Origin: an uncultured Lachnospiraceae bacterium
Lineage (GTDB): Bacteria > Bacillota_A > Clostridia > Lachnospirales > Lachnospiraceae
DNA length: 18,938 nt
NCBI GenBank assembly: GCA_902795715.1
Contig: CADBME010000030.1
Span: 1 to 18,938 of the forward strand
Reading direction: 5' to 3'
The notes under the pieces were generated by a model. It did no database searches. It saw only the letters and a list, made by a program, of their open reading frames with translations, and was not told where the DNA came from. The translations under genes were made by a program, and so were the position numbers. Shown here piece by piece: positions 1 through 7,258 of the stretch. How positions within the stretch are numbered: position 1 is the first letter of the stretch; each line of letters begins with the position of its first letter.

Positions 1-2
1 GG

Positions 3-368
3 AAAACAAATTCAGTCAGTGAATTTGGATCGAGATTCGATGGGGTCGCTGATTTTGTATTTGTGGTTGTTTGTCTGACAAGGATTCTTCCTGAAATGGA
101 TATTCCAATCTGGCTGTATGTATGGACGGCGATAATCGCTTTGATCAAGATTATCAACATTATATCCGGGTATCTTATACAGAAGAGATTTGCTGCAGTA
201 CATACGACTATGAACAAGTTGACAGGCCTGCTGCTCTTCATGCTTCCACTGACATTAACAATAGTTCCGCTTAAATATTCGGGAATTCCCATATGTTCTA
301 TAGCGACATTTGCGGCTGTTCAGGAAGGACATTTCATAAGGATAGGAGTTGCCGGGAGGGAGACTTGA
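3..368 (+). CDS. CDP-alcohol phosphatidyltransferase family protein, C-terminal part (5' end outside window)
   Basis: The reading frame is open from base 3 and ends at TGA 366-368, so only the last 121 residues are present. Near the start is GSRFDGVAD, which fits the G-x3-D-x3-D second half of the CDP-alcohol phosphotransferase signature; the preceding DG-x2-AR half would lie just upstream of the window. Three hydrophobic stretches follow, as expected for these multi-pass membrane enzymes, which replace the CMP of CDP-diacylglycerol with an alcohol such as glycerol phosphate in the inner membrane. The substrate cannot be fixed from the fragment; a PgsA-like phosphatidylglycerophosphate synthase is the most likely role. 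The last codons lie inside the terminator stem at 352-394. The GTG at base 63 is internal and is not a real start. Confidence 0.85.
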   Translation, partial: KTNSVSEFGSRFDGVADFVFVVVCLTRILPEMDIPIWLYVWTAIIALIKIINIISGYLIQKRFAAVHTTMNKLTGLLLFMLPLTLTIVPLKYSGIPICSIATFAAVQEGHFIRIGVAGRET

Positions 369-406
369 ACCAGAAATTCAATCTCGCCTCCCGGTCTTTG
401 TTTTAT
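352..406 (+). terminator. Intrinsic terminator of the phosphatidyltransferase gene
   Basis: Left arm 352-363 (CCGGGAGGGAGA) pairs with right arm 382-394 with one bulged G at 386. An inner stem TTGAA 365-369 / TTCAA 377-381 closes a 7-base loop. A T-rich tract (TCTTTGTTTTAT) follows. The gene's stop codon TGA (366-368) lies within the hairpin. Confidence 0.88.
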
Positions 407-501
407 CAGATTCACCATCATCCTGCATATTTTGTCAAGAGCATCTTTAACATTATTTACTTGATAACGGCTACGTATGATTAAAAAAAGAGATTTTCCT
501 G

Positions 502-530
502 TTTTTAAGAGGAGGAAAATATAGTATACT
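502..530 (+). promoter_or_regulatory. Candidate promoter for the molybdenum cofactor operon
   Basis: TATACT at 525-530 is a good -10 element. Seventeen bases upstream, TTTTTA at 502-507 is only a weak -35. Transcription from about 537 would start just ahead of the structured leader. The stretch 407-501 shows no gene, tRNA or convincing structure. Confidence 0.5.
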
Positions 531-536
531 AATAAA

Positions 537-725
537 GAACGATTGGAATAAAAGTTTCCGAGTTTGTGGACCTTAAGAGCAATCCATGGTGTACAGACCG
601 AAGTCCGGACCTGGTCCGGACCCAGAGCCATACGGGAAACGGTATGACTTTCCGTGTTTGAGAAGGAGACAGGCAAAGACCTTAGGGGGAGAACTGTCTT
701 TTTATGACGGTTCTCCCTTTTCAGA
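537..725 (+). promoter_or_regulatory. Structured leader, probable molybdenum/tungsten cofactor riboswitch with expression platform
   Basis: The untranslated leader holds a compact fold. A closing stem pairs CCTTAAG 571-577 with CTTAGGG 681-687. A hairpin pairs 603-609 with 615-621 (GTCCGGA/TCCGGAC). A second hairpin at 629-646 carries a GAAA tetraloop at 636-639. The closed domain is about 117 nt and the terminator at 687-721 follows at once, sharing one G with the closing stem. Moco-class riboswitches of about this size are known in front of molybdopterin genes, and this one precedes eight such genes. The class is inferred from position and architecture; I could not match the consensus base by base. 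Confidence 0.6.
687..721 (+). terminator. Intrinsic terminator inside the leader (attenuator)
   Basis: GGGAGAACTGTC (687-698) pairs with GACGGTTCTCCC (706-717) over 12 bp with one G-T wobble, loop 699-705, then TTTT at 718-721. It stands 73 bases ahead of the first start codon and after the aptamer-like fold, as expected for transcriptional control by a riboswitch. Confidence 0.82.
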
Positions 726-793
726 TTTCGTGGCTTATTCCGCTTCAGGAGATATTTATAAAGAAGGATTAAGATAGTAAGAAGGTGTAAGAT

Positions 794-1813
794 ATGAAAA
801 TCATGAAAGTGACGGATGCTGTAGGTCAGGTCCTCTGTCACGATATTACCCAGATTATTGTGGGAGAGAAGAAGGGGCCGGTGTTTCGAAAGGGTCACAT
901 CATCCGGGAGGAGGATATTCCTGTCCTTCTTTCCGTGGGTAAGGAAAATGTCTACGTCTGGGAATACAATGAAAGCATGCTCCATGAGAATGAGGCAGCG
1001 GAAATTCTAAGGGAGATCTGCCAGGGCTATGGAATGCATCCTACAGAAGTAAAAGAAGGAAAGATTGAACTGGTTGCGGATATTGACGGACTTTTGAAAA
1101 TCCGCAGGGATAAACTCAGGACGGTGAATGGTCTTGGGGAAATGATGATTGCCGCCCGCCATGGGGATTTCCCTGTAAAAAAAGGAGATAAGCTGGCAGG
1201 AACCAGAATCATCCCCCTTATCATTGACAAAGAGAAAATGAAAAAAGCCAGGGAACTGGCTGGGAAAGAACCCATCTTCTCTATCCTGCCCTTTAAAAAG
1301 AAAAAAGCTGGGCTTGTTACTACCGGCAGTGAAGTTTATCAGGGAAGGATTAAGGATACATTTACCCCTGTGATAGAAAGAAAACTGGCTGAATATGATG
1401 TGGAGATTATGGACCATATCTTATGTGATGACAATCACGAGATGATTACCCGGGCCATCCTGTCCCAGATCGACAAGGGGGCCGAGCTGGTCCTTTGTAC
1501 CGGCGGCATGAGTGTGGATCCTGATGACCGTACACCCCTGGCCATCAAAAATACCGGGGCCCGTATTGTTTCTTATGGGGCACCGGTCCTTCCCGGGGCT
1601 ATGTTCCTTCTTGCTTACTATAATGAGAATATACCGATTGCAGGACTTCCCGGCTGTGTTATGTACGCCGGCAGAACTGTTTTTGACCTGGTATTACCCC
1701 GGCTCCTTGCCGGAGATATGATTAATGCCCGAGAGCTCGCAGACCTGGGGGAAGGAGGATTATGCCTGAATTGCTCCGTGTGTACCTTCCCCAACTGTGG
1801 TTTTGGAAAGTAG
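794..1813 (+). CDS. MoeA-like molybdopterin-binding protein with C-terminal Cys cluster
   Basis: This 339-residue protein is the first gene of the operon. Residues about 170-305 form a MoCF/MogA-type molybdopterin-binding domain: GLVTTGSEV near 173-181, CTGGMS at 235-240, then DPDDRTP and the GLPGCVMY stretch. The N-terminal 165 residues resemble the MoeA-related part of this clostridial family. The tail holds C324, C327, C330 and C335, a C-x2-C-x2-C-x4-C pattern followed by GFGK, which could bind metal or an Fe-S cluster. It lacks the full MoeA domain set, and a complete moeA lies downstream, so a specialised role in cofactor handling is more likely than a second molybdenumtransferase. AAGAAGGTG at 779-787 precedes the ATG at normal spacing. 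The exact reaction is unknown. Confidence 0.85.
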   Translation: MKIMKVTDAVGQVLCHDITQIIVGEKKGPVFRKGHIIREEDIPVLLSVGKENVYVWEYNESMLHENEAAEILREICQGYGMHPTEVKEGKIELVADIDGLLKIRRDKLRTVNGLGEMMIAARHGDFPVKKGDKLAGTRIIPLIIDKEKMKKARELAGKEPIFSILPFKKKKAGLVTTGSEVYQGRIKDTFTPVIERKLAEYDVEIMDHILCDDNHEMITRAILSQIDKGAELVLCTGGMSVDPDDRTPLAIKNTGARIVSYGAPVLPGAMFLLAYYNENIPIAGLPGCVMYAGRTVFDLVLPRLLAGDMINARELADLGEGGLCLNCSVCTFPNCGFGK

Positions 1814-1820
1814 GTGGCCT

Positions 1821-2291
1821 ATGGATTTCACACATTTTGATGACCAGGGGAATGCATGGATGGTCGATGTATCAGAAAAGGATGTGACACGGCGGGAGGC
1901 GACGGCCTGTGGGGATATTATCATGTCGGAAGAGTGTTTCAAAAAGGTGAAGGCCGGACAGATGAAGAAAGGGGACGTCCTGGGAGTGGCCAGGATTGCC
2001 GGAATTATGGGAGCCAAAAAAACCTCCGATCTGATTCCCCTTTGCCACAATCTAAATCTGACCGGACTGGAGGTCTGGTTTGAGATGGAAGAGGAGGAGA
2101 ACAGGATTCGGGCCTTCTGCAAGGCCCGTACCAGGGGGAAGACCGGGGTGGAGATGGAAGCCCTGACCGGAGTCCAGACAGCCTTGCTGACAGTTTATGA
2201 CATGTGTAAAGCTGTGGACAAAAGGATGGTAATGACCAATGTCCATCTTATCCATAAAAGCGGGGGAAAGAGCGGTGATTTCCATGCTTGA
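1821..2291 (+). CDS. moaC: Cyclic pyranopterin monophosphate synthase MoaC
   Basis: MoaC converts the MoaA product 3',8-cyclo-GTP to cyclic pyranopterin monophosphate in the cytoplasm. The 156-residue product matches the family's usual size. It shows [12 protein letters not shown] near the N-terminus, [22 protein letters not shown] in the middle and [11 protein letters not shown]...[10 protein letters not shown] plus the GGKSG tail, which carry the conserved lysines and histidine of the active site. The common CHPL motif reads CHNL here. The frame is open further upstream (to 1797), but ATG 1821 is chosen because AGGTGG (1812-1817) precedes it and the protein starts at the family's normal position. 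The ribosome site overlaps the stop codon of the preceding gene. The end overlaps moaA. Confidence 0.95.
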   Translation: MDFTHFDDQGNAWMVDVSEKDVTRREATACGDIIMSEECFKKVKAGQMKKGDVLGVARIAGIMGAKKTSDLIPLCHNLNLTGLEVWFEMEEEENRIRAFCKARTRGKTGVEMEALTGVQTALLTVYDMCKAVDKRMVMTNVHLIHKSGGKSGDFHA

Positions 2292-3249
2292 CCTGCGGGG
2301 AAGAGAAATCAATTACATGAGGGTATCCGTTACGGACAAATGCAATCTCCGCTGCCGCTACTGTATGCCGGAGGGAGTGGATATTGTTCCCATGTCTGAT
2401 CTGCTGACCTTAGAAGAAATCAGGGAAGTATGCAGACAGGCCTCCCTTCTGGGAATTGACCGGATTAAAATTACAGGTGGAGAACCCCTTGTTCGGAAAG
2501 GGGTGACAGACCTGGTATCCATGCTCCGGGAATTGCCGGACATCCGCCAGATTACCATGACCAGCAATGGAGTCCTCCTGTCCCAATACCTGCCGGACCT
2601 GGTAAAAGCCGGACTGGATGGAATTAATATCAGTCTGGATACCCTGGATCGGGAGAATTATGAGAGAATAACCGGAAGAGACTACCTGGATGAGGTTTTA
2701 AAAGGACTGGACCAGGCTCTGGATTCCGGGATCCGGGTTAAGATGAATTCTGTATTGATGAAAGGCCTGAATGACCAGGAATGGCTGGACCTGATCAGCA
2801 TGGCCAGGACAAAAAAACTTGATGTCCGCATGATTGAGATGATGCCCATTGGTTCCGGAAAGTCTTATGAAGGGATATCCAACCAGGAACTTTTAAGACA
2901 TCTGAAAGAGCATTTTCCGGATCTTATGGAAGATCACAGGGTTCATGGAAACGGGCCGGCTGTTTACTATCAGATTCCCGGATGGAAGGGGTCGATCGGA
3001 TTGATCAGTCCGGTTCACGGAAAGTTCTGTGACAGCTGCAACCGGATTCGAATGTCGGCCATGGGTGACCTCAAGCCCTGCCTGTGTTTTGCCCCGGTAG
3101 CAAATATACGGGATGTCCTGCGTAATCAGGGGGAGGAAGCGGTGGCAGAGCTTCTGAGAAAGGTAATATCTGAAAAGCCGGAAGCCCATTGTTTCGGCAA
3201 GATTGAAGAGATCACAGAAGATAAGCAAATGATTGCAATTGGGGGTTAG
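2284..3249 (+). CDS. moaA: GTP 3',8-cyclase MoaA (radical SAM)
   Basis: MoaA is the radical-SAM enzyme that opens molybdopterin synthesis by rearranging GTP. The 321-residue protein has the SAM-cluster motif C20-x3-C24-x2-C27 (CNLRCRYC), TGGEP near 64-68, and the second, substrate-binding cluster C249-x2-C252-x13-C266 ([11 protein letters not shown]...). It ends in the conserved Gly-Gly needed for activity. ATG 2284 is chosen over an earlier in-frame codon at 2239: it lies three residues before the conserved [10 protein letters not shown] stretch and overlaps the end of moaC by 8 bases, suggesting translational coupling. Both clusters look intact. This is a standard oxygen-sensitive step suited to an anaerobe. 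Confidence 0.96.
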   Translation: MLDLRGREINYMRVSVTDKCNLRCRYCMPEGVDIVPMSDLLTLEEIREVCRQASLLGIDRIKITGGEPLVRKGVTDLVSMLRELPDIRQITMTSNGVLLSQYLPDLVKAGLDGINISLDTLDRENYERITGRDYLDEVLKGLDQALDSGIRVKMNSVLMKGLNDQEWLDLISMARTKKLDVRMIEMMPIGSGKSYEGISNQELLRHLKEHFPDLMEDHRVHGNGPAVYYQIPGWKGSIGLISPVHGKFCDSCNRIRMSAMGDLKPCLCFAPVANIRDVLRNQGEEAVAELLRKVISEKPEAHCFGKIEEITEDKQMIAIGG

Positions 3250-3258
3250 GGTGTTTTT

Positions 3259-4251
3259 ATGAATGGGAATTCAGCAGATAAAAATGTAAAGAGAGAAGAT
3301 TCTGTCATAGCTGGTGTGGGCCTGTTGAAAGGAATCTGCATCAGTGAGAAAAAAGGGACGAAAAAACATGAGGTACAAGAAGCCTTTCTGAAAGAGGACT
3401 GGGGCCTGGAAGGTGATGCCCATGCCGGACATTGGCACCGCCAGGTCAGCCTTCTTTCACGGGAAAAGATTGATGCTTTCCGGGAGAGAGGGGCCCAGGT
3501 GGTCTATGGGGACTTTGGGGAAAACCTGATTGTGGACGGCTTTGACTTCCGGACTATGCCGGTAGGAACCCGGTTCCGGATTGGAGAGGCACTTCTGGAA
3601 ATGAGTCAGATTGGCAAGGAATGCCACAGTCATTGTGCCATCTATAAGGCTATGGGCGACTGCATCATGCCCAGGGAAGGGGTTTTTGCGGTGGTAAAAG
3701 AAGCCGGGACCATCCGTGTGGGGGACCAGGTGGAATGTCTGGGTCTGGATCCGGACCGGCCCCTGACCGCAGCGGTAATTACTCTGAGTGACAAAGGTTT
3801 CCGGGGAGAGCGGGAGGATAAAAGCGGGCCTGCCATTGTTGAAATCCTAAAGGGAAATGGCTATGAGGTCCTTGAGACTATTCTCCTGCCGGATCATCAG
3901 GCAGGAATTGAAAAGGAATTGATCCGTCTTAGTGACCAGCGCCAGGTAAACCTGATTGTTACCACCGGGGGAACAGGATTTGCCCCCACCGATGTGACGC
4001 CGGAAGCCACTATGAATGTGGCCACCAGAAATGCGCCAGGAATTGCCGAGGCCATTCGCGCCGGTTCCATGGTCATTACCAGAAGGGCTATGTTATCCCG
4101 GGAGGCGTCGGTCATCCGTAATCAGACCCTGATTGTCAACCTGCCCGGCAGTCCCAAGGCAGTAAAGGAGAGCCTGGGCTTTGTCATCGACCAGCTGGAC
4201 CACGGCATCCGGATTCTTACAGGACGGGCCGGGGAATGTGCCAGAAAGTAA
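3259..4251 (+). CDS. MOSC domain - MogA/MoaB fusion protein
   Basis: Two domains are fused in 330 residues. Residues about 16-162 are a MOSC domain, with WGLEGDAHAGHWHRQVSLLS, GDFGENL and the Cys-bearing GKECHSHC stretch (C122, C126). Residues about 168-325 are a MogA/MoaB-type molybdopterin adenylyltransferase domain, with ITLSDKG, EDKSGP, TTGGTG at 235-240, PTDVTPEAT and LPGSPKAV. Family knowledge says MogA activates molybdopterin with AMP before MoeA inserts metal, and MOSC domains handle sulfur or bind molybdopterin. The fusion would join those steps. The gene starts 9 bases after the moaA stop with only a modest ribosome site, so coupling to moaA is likely. No moaB or mog gene stands alone in the window. 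Confidence 0.92.
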   Translation: MNGNSADKNVKREDSVIAGVGLLKGICISEKKGTKKHEVQEAFLKEDWGLEGDAHAGHWHRQVSLLSREKIDAFRERGAQVVYGDFGENLIVDGFDFRTMPVGTRFRIGEALLEMSQIGKECHSHCAIYKAMGDCIMPREGVFAVVKEAGTIRVGDQVECLGLDPDRPLTAAVITLSDKGFRGEREDKSGPAIVEILKGNGYEVLETILLPDHQAGIEKELIRLSDQRQVNLIVTTGGTGFAPTDVTPEATMNVATRNAPGIAEAIRAGSMVITRRAMLSREASVIRNQTLIVNLPGSPKAVKESLGFVIDQLDHGIRILTGRAGECARK

Positions 4252-4264
4252 AGGGGGACCTGAT

Positions 4265-5500
4265 ATGTTATTGGAAGAAGCAATCCGTATTCTTAAGGAT
4301 GCCGCAGGTCCGGTCAGGGATACAGAAAAGGTCCCTTTGGCTAAGGCTTCCGGCCGGGTTCTGGCCATGGACCTGAAGGCTTGTTATGACCAGCCTCCTT
4401 TTCCACGGTCGCCCCTGGACGGCTACGCAGTACGGGGAGAAGATACCCTCAAGGCATCGGAGGACAAGCCGGTGGAATTAAAAATCCTGGGCAAGATCTA
4501 TGCAGGCCAGGTATTTCCCGGAAAAGTCCGGGAAGGAGAATGTGTCCGGCTTATGACCGGGGCTCCTGTTCCGCAGGGGGCCAATGCAGTGATCCGCCAG
4601 GAAGACACAGATTTTGAGCCGGGAAAGTCCGGAGACTTCACCGGCCCGGAAAGCCGGGTCAGGATTTTCAGGGGGGCTGCTCCCTACCGCAACTATGTTT
4701 ATGAGGGGGAGGATTACAGAAAAGGAGATATTCTTCTTCAGAAAGGAACAGTTCTCAGGGGAAGACATCTGGGTATTGCAGCCGGAGCAGGGCTGGATGA
4801 GCTGGAGATCTACCGGGAGCCGGCCATTACTGTCATTTCCACGGGGGATGAAGTGATTGAGCCGGGCCAGGATCTGAAACCAGGCAAGATCTATGATTCC
4901 AACCGCTTTACGGTGGTTGGCCGTCTGGCGGACCTGGGCTTTCAAAGGGTGGACTCCTGGCATTGCCAGGATGATCCGGCCGCAATGGCCAGCCGGATCC
5001 GGGAGGCAGGAAAAAGCAGTGACCTGATTATTACTACAGGAGGAGTCTCCGTGGGAGAGAAGGATATCATGCACCAGGTGATGGCGGATCTGAAGGGGGA
5101 GAAACTTTTCTGGAAGGTCAGTCTCAAGCCCGGAGCTCCCAGTCTGGCATTTGTTCTGGGAGAAAAAAAGCTGCCGGTTATCTGTCTTACCGGTAATCCT
5201 TATGGAGTTGCAGTGAATTTTGAGCTTCTGGTTCGCCCTTTGCTGGAAAAACTATCCGGGAATCCGGAGGTGGCCTGTAAAACCTGTTTCTGCAAGCAGG
5301 TCAATGATTCTCCTAAATGGGGAGGTGTCCGGCGATTCATGAGAGGCTTATATGATGAAACTAAAGGGGAGGTAACCATTCTGGCCGGCAGCCATGCTTC
5401 CGGAACTCTTTCTTCCATGGCAGTTTGCAACTGCCTGGTGGAGATTCCGGAGAATAGCGACGGGAAAGCGGGCAGGATGGTCAAGATATATCTTTTTTAA
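4265..5500 (+). CDS. moeA: Molybdopterin molybdenumtransferase MoeA
   Basis: MoeA hydrolyses adenylyl-molybdopterin and inserts molybdate (or tungstate) into the dithiolene. The 411-residue product has the full domain set: PFPRSPLDGYAVR near residue 45, MTGAPVPQGANAV near 97, the MoCF core with STGDEV near 192 and TTGGVSVGEKD near 257, LTGNP near 308, and the MoeA C-terminal domain ending in GTLSSMAVCNCLVEIPE. The usual KPGKP motif reads KPGAP at about 288, so one frequently conserved lysine is replaced. ATG 4265 is preferred to the upstream in-frame codon at 4181 because AAGGGGG at 4251-4257 precedes it and the family starts here. It lies 13 bases after the MOSC-MogA gene. Confidence 0.95.
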   Translation: MLLEEAIRILKDAAGPVRDTEKVPLAKASGRVLAMDLKACYDQPPFPRSPLDGYAVRGEDTLKASEDKPVELKILGKIYAGQVFPGKVREGECVRLMTGAPVPQGANAVIRQEDTDFEPGKSGDFTGPESRVRIFRGAAPYRNYVYEGEDYRKGDILLQKGTVLRGRHLGIAAGAGLDELEIYREPAITVISTGDEVIEPGQDLKPGKIYDSNRFTVVGRLADLGFQRVDSWHCQDDPAAMASRIREAGKSSDLIITTGGVSVGEKDIMHQVMADLKGEKLFWKVSLKPGAPSLAFVLGEKKLPVICLTGNPYGVAVNFELLVRPLLEKLSGNPEVACKTCFCKQVNDSPKWGGVRRFMRGLYDETKGEVTILAGSHASGTLSSMAVCNCLVEIPENSDGKAGRMVKIYLF

Positions 5501-5582
5501 CTCTAGACAATAGACATAAGAAAAAAGGCTAGGGAAACCGCCCTTTTGCAGGCCCGAAAAAACACAGACAAGGAGGGGGATT

Positions 5583-6458
5583 ATGAGAAAAACCATGAAA
5601 AAACTGATAGTCCTTTTACTGGCAGCAGTCCTTTTGACGGGACTGGCTGCCTGCGGTGCCGGCGGCGAAAGTGAAAAAAACACGGAGACAGGGAATGAGG
5701 GAGGTCAGGTTGAACTTCAGGTCTTTATCGCAGCCAGTCTCAGTACGGTTATGGATGAGATAGCAGCAGAGTATAATAAGGATCATCCTGATGTGAAAAT
5801 CACCTATAATGCGGACAGCTCCGGGACCCTGATGACTCAGATTGAGGAAGGCTATGCCTGTGATGTGTTCTTTTCCGCAGCCCAGAAGCAGATGGATGAG
5901 CTGGCCGAAAAAGGTTTTGTGACAGAGGGCAGCTGGGCAAATGTGGTCAATAATCAGCTGGTGGTTCTGACTCAGAAGGACAGCAATACAAAAGTGACCG
6001 GGCTTGAAAACCTGGGAGAGGCCAAATCCCTGGCTCTGGCTGACGGCAGTGTTCCGGTGGGCAAATACACCAGACAGGCCCTCATGAATCTGGGCATACT
6101 GAAAAAAGTGGATGATCCTTCCCTGATTACCACCCAGGAAGTTTCCGATGCCCTGGGCGGGGTGGAAATCAGCGAGCAGGGTAATGTGAGCAAAGTCCTT
6201 CTGGCAGTAGCAGAAGCTTCCTGCGAAGTGGGTACCACTTATTATTCCGATACCTATGGTTATGAGGACCAGGTAAAGGTTTTGGAGACGGTCAGCTATG
6301 ACTTGAGCGGCAATATCATTTATCCCATCGCACAGATTAATAACGAAGAGGCGGATGAGGCCACAAAGGCAGCAGCAAAGGAATTTATCGACTACGTGAC
6401 TTCTGATGAGGCTAAGGCAATTTTTGAAAAGTATTACTTTGATACGGATGTGGAATAA
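5583..6458 (+). CDS. modA: Molybdate/tungstate ABC transporter substrate-binding lipoprotein ModA
   Basis: This is the extracytoplasmic oxyanion receptor of the ModABC importer. The 291-residue protein starts with KK, a hydrophobic stretch and the lipobox LAAC, making C24 the lipidated residue of the mature protein. A short Gly/Glu/Asn-rich linker follows, then the ModA core: FIAASLSTVMDEIAAEY, ADSSGTLMTQIEEG and DVFFSAAQKQMDEL, in which the Ser residues of AASL and SSG are the usual oxyanion ligands. A strong AAGGAGGGGG site at 5570-5579 precedes the ATG. The 82-base gap after moeA shows no convincing terminator, so it probably belongs to the same riboswitch-controlled transcript. Molybdate versus tungstate preference cannot be read from the sequence. 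Confidence 0.95.
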   Translation: MRKTMKKLIVLLLAAVLLTGLAACGAGGESEKNTETGNEGGQVELQVFIAASLSTVMDEIAAEYNKDHPDVKITYNADSSGTLMTQIEEGYACDVFFSAAQKQMDELAEKGFVTEGSWANVVNNQLVVLTQKDSNTKVTGLENLGEAKSLALADGSVPVGKYTRQALMNLGILKKVDDPSLITTQEVSDALGGVEISEQGNVSKVLLAVAEASCEVGTTYYSDTYGYEDQVKVLETVSYDLSGNIIYPIAQINNEEADEATKAAAKEFIDYVTSDEAKAIFEKYYFDTDVE

Positions 6459-6529
6459 AAGAAATCCCAGGATTCCCTGTTGATCAGGTAAAAGAGGAAT
6501 AATCCCCGGCTGCAGTAAGGAGAAAGACT

Positions 6530-7234
6530 ATGGAGACATTCACAGACATTTTAAAATCCCTGGATTGGAGTCCCCTCTTCATTTCTTTGAAGACCGGCAT
6601 TGTGGCAACCCTGCTCTGTTTTGTTTTCGGGATTCTGACCGCAGGCTGGGTTATGGGAAGAAAAAGCGGGTTCCGGGCGGTGGTCGATTCCATTCTGACC
6701 CTGCCCATGGTCCTTCCGCCTACTGCCTCCGGTTTCTTTCTCCTGCTCTTGTTCAGCAGGCGGCGGCCATTAGGGATTTATCTGTATGATCATTTTGATA
6801 TCAGGATTGTTCAGTCATGGGCGGGATGTGTTATTGCAGCTTTTGTGATTTCCTTTCCCCTTATGTACCGGAATGCCAGGGCAGCTTTTGAGCAGGTGGA
6901 CATTAACCTGATCTATGCGGGCAGGACCCTGGGAATGAGTGACTGGAAGATTTTTTGCAAGGTGGTTTACCCGGCGGCAAAGCCGGGTATTGCCTCCGGG
7001 ACAGTCCTGACCTTTTCCAGGGCTATTGGTGAATATGGGGCCACATCCATGCTTGCCGGAAATATATCGGGAAAAACGGCAACCATTTCCCAGAGGATTG
7101 CCATGGTGATTCAGAACGGGGATTTTGTTACTGCCGGAATCTGGGTACTCATTGTAATGATCATTGCTTTTGTCATTATGCTGCTTATGAATCTGCTGGC
7201 GGTAAGATCCGGCAAAAACCAAATTCGATGGTAA
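6530..7234 (+). CDS. modB: Molybdate ABC transporter permease ModB
   Basis: The 234-residue integral membrane protein forms the translocation channel of ModABC. It has about five hydrophobic segments, a PMVLPPTASGFFLLLLF stretch typical of ModB, and the EAA loop that contacts the ATPase (AGRTLGMSDWKIFCKVVYPAA). The segment FSRAIGEYGATSMLAGNI is also characteristic of molybdate and sulfate permeases. TAAGGAG at 6516-6522 precedes the ATG. The gap to modA is 71 bases and the gap to modC is 24 bases. Length matches the family. Confidence 0.95.
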   Translation: METFTDILKSLDWSPLFISLKTGIVATLLCFVFGILTAGWVMGRKSGFRAVVDSILTLPMVLPPTASGFFLLLLFSRRRPLGIYLYDHFDIRIVQSWAGCVIAAFVISFPLMYRNARAAFEQVDINLIYAGRTLGMSDWKIFCKVVYPAAKPGIASGTVLTFSRAIGEYGATSMLAGNISGKTATISQRIAMVIQNGDFVTAGIWVLIVMIIAFVIMLLMNLLAVRSGKNQIRW

Positions 7235-7258
7235 AAAGTCTTAGGGAAGGAATAAAGG

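Noticed and set aside
586..777. 63-codon open frame over the riboswitch leader
   Set aside because: It lies across the hairpins and the terminator, has no ribosome site and no recognisable protein features.
320..985. Long minus-strand open frame over the leader and the start of the first operon gene
   Set aside because: Antisense to a well-supported gene, terminator and riboswitch fold; the protein resembles nothing I recognise.
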